Assembly (NCBI RefSeq): GCF_963576615.1
Contig: NC_088710.1
Location: 75,587,019-75,651,018 of the forward strand
Source of the DNA: Watersipora subatra
Taxonomy: Eukaryota > Bryozoa > Gymnolaemata > Cheilostomatida > Watersiporidae
DNA length: 64,000 nt
Direction of reading: 5' to 3'
Shown: positions 25,065-35,296 of the stretch, piece after piece
How the letters are laid out: each line of letters begins with the position of its first letter
Position numbering within the stretch: the stretch's first letter is position 1
Position numbers and translations under genes: made by a program
The notes under the pieces: generated by a model
Databases searched by the model: none
What the model was told of the DNA's origin: nothing
The model's input: only the letters and a program-made list of their open reading frames with translations

Positions 25065-25805
25065 ACAATTATCCTTATTTGTGACAACCCATGAGGCTAG
25101 TTAAACTAAAAACATACTGTAAAAACAAGTGATCACAGATAACCTTTTAAAAAGATATGCCTATATTGATGTGGTGCCACGCAGAACAGCAGTACTTTCT
25201 ATTGTAAGACCACCCTTGATGATAAGAGTATGTATATAATGAATGTCTTTAACCATATCTGCTGCTGTCTTTATGATGCTAGTCTTATAAAGCATCTAGA
25301 AATGTGTTGTCTTTCATGTTTGAGTTTCAAAGTACAGCAAATCTAAGTCATTTCTAAAGATTTAACCCTGTGCTGTCGGCATTGAACTATTGACTGCTCA
25401 TCATCAATTGGGTATCCATTTGCAAACAGCTAAGGAATAACTCCTTATCAGGTAACATAAACAAATGCTTTATATAAACTTCACTCATGCATTAGTTTTG
25501 GTAACAAACTAAATTTCAATATTGTCCATTTCAAATTGTAAAGGATAAAATATGTAAACATTATTCTTTCAAATGTTAATTATGTAATTAAATTGTAATT
25601 AAAAGTAATTATGTATTTGAATGTACTGTTTTATTTTTGTTTAACCTGCAGTTAATGTTAGTTTTTAGTGTAATAAACATTTAGGAATTGTATTGTTTAT
25701 TATATTAGAATTTGATTGATGGACATCTATATCTAAAAAACAGTACTGACTGAGGAACATAGGACTTTAGCCCTTCAGCAATGAATATACAACAAACAAC
25801 AAGGT

Positions 25806-26104
25806 AGAGCAGGAGGGCTGAGCAGAGGGGGCTGACCAGAGGTGGCTGAGCAGAGGTGGCTGAGCAGAGGTGGCTGAGCAGAGGTGGCTGAGCAGAGGGG
25901 GCTGAGCAGAGGGGTCTGAGCAGAGGGGCTGAGCAGAGGTGGCTGAGCAGAGGGGGCTGAGCAGAGGGGGCTGAGCAAAGGGGGCTAGGCAGAGGAGGAG
26001 GGGTGAGCAGAGGGGACGAAGCAGAGGGGGCTGAGCAGAGGTGGCTGAGCAAAGGGGGCTGAGCAGAGGGGGCTGGGCAGAGGGGGCTGAGCAGAGGTGG
26101 CTGG
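25806..26104. repeat. 14-bp G/A-rich minisatellite in duplication copy 1, about 21 copies
   Basis: Unit CTGAGCAGAGGTGG/CTGAGCAGAGGGGG. The plus strand has almost no T outside CTG or GTGG, so strand asymmetry is strong. Minus-strand frames (SAPSAQPPLLSPLC repeats) are repeat products. Confidence 0.95.
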
Positions 26105-26739
26105 CTAAACAATTTTTGTGATACATTTTAGAAAAATTAGCAATCAGCTTACAATGTTGCCTTCAAGTTTCACATGAGTCAGCCGTAGCGATCTAATGTA
26201 CCTGTATAAAGCTGTACACAGGGTACAAGCAAACTAGCTGCAACTGGTGTATCTTTTAAGTTTGATACCTTTTGATTTTGTTTAAAAACAAATGTGAAAG
26301 CTGGAGATGAGCATTATTTCTAGACTAGAGTGAGCAGAGCAAGACTACTGAAATCAAAGGCATCATTTCAGCATCCATGTAGCATTCCTTGAATTCATGA
26401 AGTGGAGATATCCATCATGGAACAGGAGTTGGAACTCATGACTTATTTTATGATTCAGACTTCTCTCCTAGAATCACTTCACGCAAGTCAAATACATGTT
26501 CTGTTCACAGGCCACACACAATGTTTGTAGTTTTTTGCTATAAGCAGCACCAGCTTTCGTCTAAGTAGATATTTAAAACCAAAAAGCGACTTATAGATGT
26601 GGATGTATTACCTTGTATTCCCATCAAATTAAAACTTTCAAGAGAAGGCAGCGAAAAGAAATGCCGCTATTTTATAGATTTACAGCTCAGTTAGTAGACT
26701 AGATGAGTAAATAGCAAGGAATAAAATACTGAGTAATAA

Positions 26740-27121
26740 TCTAGATATATAAATCTCAAAGTTTGTCTGTACCTCGGTTTGTCCAGTTATAGCTATTAAA
26801 ATATTAAAATAAAGAATCTGTATGGCAGAAGATTTGATCTCGGAACTGCCCGTTCTCCTGGTAAATACCTTACCAATGAAGCTATGCGAGTTTGGTGGAC
26901 CCTTTGAGTGATTTATGTCGCTATGTAGGTGAAAATATGCTTCCGCTCTCCGTTACGACGCAACATAATTTTATGCTTGCTCTCATGCCTCTTATTAGTA
27001 AGCTTACTCAAATTAACCATTGGTAATGTGCTAGGCTAATGGCAAGTAGCAAGCAACTACATTACCTCTACTGTTTATAAGCTGATTTTTAATGTCCACC
27101 CAACGCTGGGCATTCCGTTAG
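26740..27121. mobile_element. Helitron-like non-autonomous repeat, copy 1
   Basis: Starts TCTAGATATATAAATCTC and ends with a short GC hairpin CCCAACGCTGGG followed by CATTCCGTTAG (CTAG in the third copy). A TC start and a 3' hairpin before CTRR are the hallmarks of Helitrons. No coding capacity. A tRNA-like segment lies inside on the minus strand. Confidence 0.6.
26829..26890 (-). other. tRNA-like segment inside Helitron-like repeat 1
   Basis: On the minus strand CATAGCTTCATTGGTAAGG resembles a tRNA A box, and AGTTCCGAGATCAAATCTTC is a degenerate B box at the right distance. It does not fold as an intact tRNA by eye; best seen as a tRNA-derived module. Confidence 0.45.
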
Positions 27122-29452
27122 TATTGTACTATAATATAAAGATATAGGATAATCTAACTTATCAACCATAATTATTTGGCTACTTGAGACATGGCTGGGT
27201 GCAGAACAAATACAAGCTGGCTAGTGAACATGTCAATAAGACAAGGTATAGTCATTTGGAGATTCACAGAGGGCCAATGTTATAGACCCTGAGATTGAAG
27301 TACAAAGCGGAGTTTATCAACTGCAAGGATAACAACTTGAAGACGCCAGACTTGGTAGACGCTGTCTAATGTCAGTGAAGCTATTGGGAACTTACCGGCT
27401 GCTATGAAGTATTTGTGACAGAAAGAAATCCTGGTTACGCTACATCACAACAAAGAGAAGAAGCCACGATACTGGGCAACAAGAGAGCAACAGACCTTAA
27501 AATTCACTGATCTTATGTGAAAGGAGCTAACGATGTGATCAAGATAACATAATAAGAATAATAAGAATGGTAACAATGGACATGTTTAAGGCAAAGAACA
27601 TTATAACTTGATTTTTATTTATTATGCCAAATTGTAAATACTATACATGGATAGATGTTATTCTATAGAGTACAACAATTTTTAGGAAATATATCCCTAC
27701 AACATATCATCTCACCTACAAATTGATGGATTGATTTAAAAATGTAACTGCACTAACAGTGCAGTTACATTTTATTGCAGATCATAACCGCTAAATACAA
27801 TAAAGTGACTATAGTTACTAAGGTTAACATACTATTTTGCTACTAATTTTAATATGTAAGGCACTTATATATAAAATTTTGACGATTTTTACCAGAGAAT
27901 GTTTGCATTATATAATTACTATGGTTTCTATTAACCCCTACATATGATTTTTTTACCATATAATGCCAACCCTGGAACGAATTAAGATCGTATCCTGAGG
28001 GTGCACTGTACAGAGTTGAGTGAGAACTCAGGGAGAAAGTGAGAGCAGTTTCAGTTTTTGAGATGTGACCATCGGCAATACATGCAGATGTCATGACTAC
28101 AGTACCAACTGCCAGTCAAGAAGCAGTGTGTTGGTTAAATTTATGAAGTAGCAGCAAAGGAAACAATTTGCACTAAAATTTTGTGAACTATATTTTTAAA
28201 CTAAAAATATTTTTAAACTATGCAAACATGGTTTTGAATGTAACTGACCAACCTTCAATGGTCAAGAAGTCTGGAAAGACAGAATTAGTGATGAATTAAC
28301 AGCCTTATCAAAGACTGATTAGTGCTCACTCGCTCCACACAACCAATAATACTGGATAATAACTAAAAGCCTTAGTTAGTTATTACAGTATGTCCATAGC
28401 CAAATAGGCTACTGGTATAGGATGGGTTGCTTTCATATAAACTTTGCTGTAAGAACTTGGATACACAAATGCTGAAATAAAACTGGTTCGTGGAAGTTGC
28501 ACTAGCGAATACTCACCAGCAAATAACATTACAGATTTTATAGTGGCTAGCAGATCAGATAGTGCATATATTGAGCATTAAAAACCACTCGTAATCCAAG
28601 ATAACATACAGTGTAGGTGTCATTTATTACAATCGTGTCTACAATTATCAGTAATGTAACAGAGTGATTCACCCATGAAGATTGTTCGTAGCTTCTCGCA
28701 TGTTTGCTCTACAATATGCAACGTAGGCCTAAATATCATGGCGGTGACCATTATAAAAAAATCATAACTTTGCATCCATAAGTAGGCTACCTTAAGTATG
28801 CCTATATTGATGTGGGGCCACGCAGAACAGCAGTACTTTCCATTGTAAGACCACCCTTGATGATAAGAGTATGTATATAATGAATGTCTTTAACCATATC
28901 TGCTGCTGTCTTTATGATGCTAGTCTTATAAAGCATCTAGAAATGTGTTGTCTTTCATGTTTGAGTTTTAAAGTACAGCAAATCTCAGTCATTTCTAAAG
29001 ATTTAACCCTGTGCTGTCGGCATTGAACTATTGACTGCTCATCATCAATTGGGTATCCATTTGCAAACAGCTAAGGAATAACTCCTTATCAGGTAACATA
29101 AACAAATGCTTTATATAAACTTCACTCATGTATTAGTAGTGGTAACAAACTAAATTTCAATATTGTCCATTTCAAATTGTAAAGGATAAAATATGTAAAC
29201 ATTATTCTTTCAAATGTTAATTATGTAATTAAATTGTAATTAAAAGTAATTATGTATTTAAAAGTATTGTTTTGTTTTTGTTCAGCCTGCAGTTAATGTT
29301 TAGTGTAATAAACATTTAGGAATTGTAGGTATATTGTTTATTATATTAGAATTTGATTGATGGACATCTATATCTAAAAAACAGTACTGACTGAGGAACA
29401 TAAGACTTTAGCCCTTCAGCAATGAATTTACAACAAACAACAAGGTAGAGCA

Positions 29453-29850
29453 GGAGGGCTGAGCAGAGGGGGCTGAGCAGAGGTGGCTGAGCAGAGGGGA
29501 CTGAGCAGAGGTGGCTGAGCAGAGGAGGGCTGAGCAGAGGGGGCTGAGCAGAGGGGGCTGAGCAGAGGGGGCTGAGCAGAGGGGGCTGAGCAAAGGAGGC
29601 TAGGCAGAGGAGGAGGGGTGAGCAGAGGGGACGAAGAAGAGGTGGCTGAGCAGAGGCGGCTGAGCAGAGGAGGCTGAGCAGAGGGGGGCTGAGCAGAGGG
29701 GGCTGAGCAAAGGGGGCTAGGCAGAGGAGGAGGGGTGAGCAGAGGGGACGAAGCAGAGGGGGCTGAGCAGAGGTGGCTGAGCAAAGGAGGCTGAGCAGAG
29801 GTGGCCGAGCAGGAAGCTGAGCAGAGGGGGCTGAGCAGAGGGGGCTGGCT
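29453..29850. repeat. 14-bp G/A-rich minisatellite in duplication copy 2, about 28 copies
   Basis: Same unit as at 25806, longer and with an internally duplicated block around the GGCTAGGCAGAGGAGGAGG variant (29607 and 29717), showing expansion after the segmental duplication. Confidence 0.95.
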
Positions 29851-30483
29851 AAACAGTTATTGTGATACATTTTAGAAAAATTAGCAATCAGCTTACAATG
29901 TTACCTTCAAGTTTCACATGAGTCAGCCGTAGCGATCTAATGTGCCTGTATAAAGCTGTACACAGGGTACAAGCAAACTAGCTGCAACTAGTGTATCTTT
30001 TAAGTTTGATACCTTTTGATTCTGTTTAAAAACAAATGTGAAAGCTGGAGATGAGCATTATCTCTAGACTAGAGTGAGCGAAGCACGACTACTGAAATCA
30101 AAGGCATCATTTCAGCAGCCATGTAGCATTCCTTGAATTCATGAAGTGGAGATATCCATCATGGAACAGGAGTTGGAACTCATGACTTATTTTAGGATTC
30201 AGACTTATCTCCTAGAATCACTTCACGCAAGTCAAATACATGTTCTGTTCACAGGCTACACACAATGTTTGTAGCTTTTTGCTATAAGCAGCACCAGCTT
30301 TCGTCTAAGTAGATATTTAAAACCAAAAAGCGACTTATAGATGTGGATGTATTACCTTGTATTCCCATCAAATTAAAACTTTCAAGAGAAGGCAGCGAAA
30401 AGAAATGCCGTTATTATATAGATTTACAGCTCAGTTAGTAAACTAGATGAGTAAATAGCAAGGAATAAAATACTGAATAATAA

Positions 30484-30869
30484 TCTAGATATATAAATCT
30501 CAAAGTTTGTGTGTCTGTACCTCGGTTTGTCCAGCTATAGCTATTAAAATATTAAAATAAAGAATCTGTATGGCAGAAGATTTGATCTCGGAACCGCCCG
30601 TTCACCAGGGAAATGCCTTACCAATGAAGCTATGCGAGTTTGATGGACTCTTTGAGTGATTTATGTCGCTATGTGGGTGAAAATATGCTTCCGCTCTCCG
30701 TTACGACGCAACATAATTTTATGCTTGCTCTCATGCCTCTTATTAGTAAGCTTACTCAAATTAACCATTGGTAATGTGCTAGGCTAATGGCAAGTGGCAA
30801 GCAACTACATTACCTCTACTGTTTATAAGCTGATTTTTAATGTCCACCCAACGCTGGGCATTCCGTTAG
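30484..30869. mobile_element. Helitron-like non-autonomous repeat, copy 2
   Basis: Duplicated with the segmental duplication; same ends as the copy at 26740. It differs by a 4-bp GTGT insertion and point changes. Confidence 0.6.
30576..30638 (-). other. tRNA-like segment inside Helitron-like repeat 2
   Basis: Same A-box and B-box-like pair as at 26829; here the B-box part reads GGTTCCGAGATCAAATC, closer to the consensus. Confidence 0.45.
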
Positions 30870-32372
30870 TATTGTACTATAATATAAAGATATAGGATAA
30901 TCTAACTTATCAACCATAATTATTTGGCTACTTGAGACATGGCTGGGTGCAGAACAAATACAAGCTGGCTAGTGAACATGTCAATAAGACAAGGTATAGT
31001 CATTTGGAGATTCACAGAGGGCCAATGTTATAAACCCTGAGATTGAGGTACAAAGTGGAGTTTATCAACTGCAAGGATAAAAACTTGAAGACGCCAGACT
31101 TGGTAGACGCTGCCTGATGTCAGTGAAGCTATTGGGAACTTACCGGCTGCTATGAAGTATTTGTGACAGAAAGAAATCCTGGTTATGCTACATCACAACA
31201 AAGAGAAGAAGCCACGATACTGGGCAACAAGAGAGCAACAGACCTTAAAACTTACTGATCTTATGTGAAAGGAGCTAACGATGTGATCAAGGTAACATAA
31301 TAAGAATGGTAACAATGGACATGTTTAAGGCAAAGAACATTATAACTTGATTTTTATTTATTATGCTAAATTGTAAATACTATACATGGATAGATGTTAT
31401 TCTATAGAGTACAACAATTTTTAGGAAATATATCCCTACAACATATCATCTCACCTACAAATTGATGGATTGATTTAAAAATGTAACTGCACTAACAGTG
31501 CAGTTACATTTTATTGCAGATCATAACCGCTAAATACAATAAAGTGACTATAGTTACTAAGGTTAACATACTATTTTGCTACTAATTTTAATATGTAAGG
31601 CACTTATATATAAAATTTTGACGATTTTTACCAGAGAATGTTTGCATTATATAATTACTATGGTTTCTATTAACCCCTACATATGATTTTTTTACCATAT
31701 AATGCCAACCCTGGAACGAATTAAGATCGTATCCTGAGGGTGCACTGTACAGAGTTGAGTGAGAACTCAGGGAGAAAGTGAGAGCAGTTTCAGTTTTTGA
31801 GAATGTGGCCATCGGCAATACATGCAGATGTCATGACTACAGTACCAACTGCCAGTCAAGAGGCAGTGTGTTGGTTAAATTTATGAAGTAGCAGCAAACG
31901 AAACAATTTGCACTAAAATTTTGTGAACTATATTTTTAAACTAAAAATATTTTTAAACTATGCAAACATGGTTTTGAATGTAACTGACCAACCTTCAATG
32001 ATCCAGAAGTCTGGAAAGACAGGATTAGTGATGATTTAACAGTCTTATCAAAGACTGATTAGTGCTCACTCGCTCCACACAACCAATAATACTGGATAAT
32101 AACTAAAAGCCTTAGTTATTACAGTATGTCCATAGCCAAATAGGCTAATGGTATAGGATGGGTTGCTTTCGTATAAACTTTGCTGTAAGAACTTGGATAC
32201 ACAAATGCTGAAATAAAACTGGTTCGTGGAAATTGCACTAGCGAATACCCACCAGCAAATAACATTACAGATTTTATAGTGGCTGGCAGATCAGATAGTG
32301 CATATGTTGAGCATTAAAAACCACTCGTAATCCAAGATAACATACGGTGTAGGTGTCATTTATCACAATAGT

Positions 32373-33768
32373 GGGGGTCCTATCACACAAAGCTGTCGTC
32401 AGAATAGTCACTTTTAAAATCACTGTCGTCACTTTTAAAATCACGGTCGTCACTTTTAAAATCACTGTCACCTTTTTCAATATCGTAACCAAAACAACCT
32501 CTTTCTTCACATTCGTTATTTTAATACAAATATCTATACTGGTGGCACTGGGTTGCGTTAAAAATCTGAAACTCGCTAGGTTTGAACTTCTGCTAACCAA
32601 AAGCATGGCTCAACCAGCGACCTTCACAAACATATTAGTGATGTTTGGGAGCGTTGCTGATTACTCCGCGAAGAGTGACAGCCGTCTTAGGTTTTTAGAG
32701 CTATATTTCTTGTACGGAAAATAGACCGAGATTGCCTTTAATAATCACTGTCAGTCACAGACTTAGAAACGGATTTGCTGTCAATGTCGTGGCATTTCAT
32801 TGCTTTAATTATTTGGTAGTCTATAAATGCTGGGCCAGATGCTTCAAACCAAAACTAGTGAAGTTTCGGGTGACCGTGGTGATTTATGAACAAATAATAA
32901 GTTAGTAACGGTACGGCAACACGTAACAAAATTTCCGTTGGTTCTAACCAAAATCACGAAATGATTGAAACACACAGAATTATTCTGCGCTGCTAGAATC
33001 GTGCTAACGAGCACGATCTCAGCAGCTTTTGCAATTATTATAGTCAAAGAGACGTATAATGACACACAATAGTAAAAGTATAAGTGCAAATCAACATAGT
33101 ACACACGATGCAATTGCTTAAATTGCGTTATTGAATGTATTTATTGTTTGGACGCTATAGCTACAATTTGTTTATTTTTTAATTATATTTCCTTTTTAGC
33201 AGCAAAAGTTTTGTGGTAGAGAATGTCGACATCTCTAGCGCAAACAAGTCAGTTGCATCGTATTTAGTATGATAACTTTCTGTAATAATTTTCTTGTGTG
33301 TCGCATTATGTTTTCAGACTACGTTTATCTTAAAATTTGCTAAAGTCGTGTTTGCTAACTAATAATAGCGCGACTTAGACAGTTACATCGTGTGTTCTAT
33401 GTTGAAATGCTTCCGTATTTTTATTGTGTGTCACGGTACATGTCTTGGACTATACTAATTGCTAAAGCTGTTAGACTCGTGCTCGCTAATAATTTGTTTA
33501 ATCTGTTAAAAGCGTTTCGTCGACGAACTCGGTGGGCATGCACAGCTCAAATAATTCTGTGAATTTTGACCGATTAATTCTGCGTTTTTCGTGATTTCGG
33601 CCAGAACTCCGAACCAACGAAAAATTCGTTACGTGCAGCCGTACCTTTAGTAATCCTATTTACGCAATCTTCGTCACCTACATTGGTAAATGGTCGTCTC
33701 GTCTGTCACTTTTTAAATATCCCTGTCGTCGGGTCGTCAGAATCGTCACAAAACATGGGAGGACCCCC
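32373..33768. mobile_element. 1,396-bp terminal-inverted-repeat insertion in duplication copy 2
   Basis: Ends GGGGGTCCT / AGGACCCCC with AATAGT duplicated at 32367-32372 and 33769-33774 (7 bp if the adjoining C is counted). The empty site exists in duplication copy 1 at about 28635. Just inside the left end a 21-23 bp unit (GTCGTCACTTTTAAAATCAC) is repeated three times, and related sequence lies inside the right end. A second, internal inverted repeat pairs 32908-32965 with about 33590-33650. No transposase frame recognised. Confidence 0.85.
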
Positions 33769-33922
33769 AATAGTGTCTACAATTATCAGTAATGTAACAG
33801 AGTGATTCACCCATGAAGATTGTTCGTAGCATCTCGCATGTTTGCTCTACAATATGCAACGTAGGCCTAAATATTATGGCGGTGACCATTATAAAAAAAT
33901 CATAACTTTGCATCCATAAGTA

Positions 33923-35296
33923 CAATGCATTGCAGTGAATATTTGCCTAGATATCTGTATGTAATTGCGTTAGCTTTGCAATAGCCGTAGTGTGTCACAA
34001 CCAGCCAGTATAATTGCATTGTATACTGTGTACTGCTGCGCAGGACACAGTATACATGCAGTTCAAATAATTTCCAATGCGCATCGAGCAGTATTGGTGC
34101 AGTGGTGCAGTGGTGCACTAGTAACATTCATGCCTGCTGGATGCAGCAAAAATGCTTTTAGTGCGCATTCTGCAGTGATAGTGGCAATAGGAACATATGC
34201 ATTACATTGTACATACATGCGCAGCACATTATCATAAAAACTCATCATAGAATCAAGTATGGAGTTGACGCTGACACAACCGGAATTGCAAGATGTAAAT
34301 GCTGCTCAAAGTTGATTAAGAGTGGGCAAACGAACTTATTGCAATTAGCCTGTCGTATATGTTTGAAAAAAAATAAATCATGGTTTTAATATATAATGTT
34401 ATTGAGAATCGAAAGACCCATCTTCATCAACTGGAATGGTGATATGATAATGACGGACTCCCTGTTTCAAAATGATATGAGAGCTAGAGAGTGAGTTTAT
34501 GAGCTTAATAAACAACATCTGACAGTTTGGTATAATGCAGTACTGATGATTGAAAGGCCAGCAGTGTCAGTTGAACTGACACTGCTGGGCTTTTCAATCA
34601 TCAGGGAAGTAAATGTGCAGTATATCACAGTGGACAATTTTAGTAAGAGCGCAGTTGCATTACCAGTAAATGTCTACTGCGCATTAAAGTTGTGAGGCAG
34701 TGCAAAATTACTGCGTACTGCACTGACGCAGTGCTCTGCGCCAGTGGTACTGTACAGTGGTACTGTACATATACTTACACTTACCTATATACTGTATCTG
34801 CACTTATAGGAGATATTTGTTACACAAGGACCTTGTTCAGGAGTGCTGTCCAAAAACAAAGTAATTTGTATGTTTTCTTTAGTTTTAGAAAGGAGGAAAA
34901 TATTTCATAAGGTGAATAAGTATTTGTATAATTTCATACAAAATTTATTTGCAATTTTTTAAATACATAATTATACATGCATATGCAATTTATATCTTTA
35001 CATTATTATTTTGTACTCATCTTTATAAAGTCTATAAAATATATCTTATTCATACTTATCATGAAACATCAGGTAACCTTATCAATTTCAGAATAGTGAG
35101 AAAAGACGTTAGATTTATATGCAATATGTAACATTCACCTCAGCATCTCGTAGTCGCCAGTCTTCTACTCTTAAACAATATCCACAATAACCAATAGGAT
35201 TCATGCAGCTAGACTATTGCTGTGTTAGTAATACACACGGTTTACAGGTAAGCAGTTATATTGTCAACACTTTGGATGAAACACTTATTTTTATTG
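33923..35296. other. Non-coding sequence with several hairpins
   Basis: Includes a GTATACTGTGT / ACACAGTATAC hairpin near 34022-34056 and a larger near-perfect hairpin at 34543-34604 (about 30-bp arms beginning CTGATGATTGAAA). TGCAGTGG and GGTACTGTACA short tandem repeats occur at 34097-34116 and 34744-34768. No gene recognised. Confidence 0.6.
34543..34604. repeat. 62-bp near-perfect hairpin
   Basis: Arms CTGATGATTGAAAGGCCAGC / GCTGGGCTTTTCAATCATCA and further pairing through AGTGTCAGTT / AACTGACACT, with essentially no loop and about two mismatches. Confidence 0.85.

Larger units (their letters stand above)
25157..28784. repeat. Segmental duplication, copy 1 (about 3.63 kb)
   Basis: Begins ATGCCTATATTGATGTGG and ends TGCATCCATAAGTA. 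It is collinear with 28798-33922 at high identity (scattered substitutions and small indels) once the insertion in copy 2 is removed. No gene recognised; the short open frame at 27849-28094 is preserved only approximately in copy 2. Confidence 0.95.
28798..33922. repeat. Segmental duplication, copy 2, with a 1.4-kb insertion
   Basis: Same boundaries as copy 1, in direct orientation, separated from it by 13 bp. Subtracting the inserted element and its target duplication leaves about 3.72 kb; most of the roughly 95-bp excess is explained by expansion of the internal G/A-rich minisatellite. Confidence 0.95.

Noticed and set aside
27849-28094. 81-residue minus-strand open frame duplicated at 31588-31818
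   Set aside because: Shared only because the DNA is duplicated; the start region differs by a frameshift and no family or splice context supports it.
29346-29870. Pro/Leu/Ser-rich 174-residue minus-strand frame, with a relative at 25705-26126
   Set aside because: Translation of the G/A-rich 14-bp minisatellite in three frames; flanking residues are not conserved as protein.
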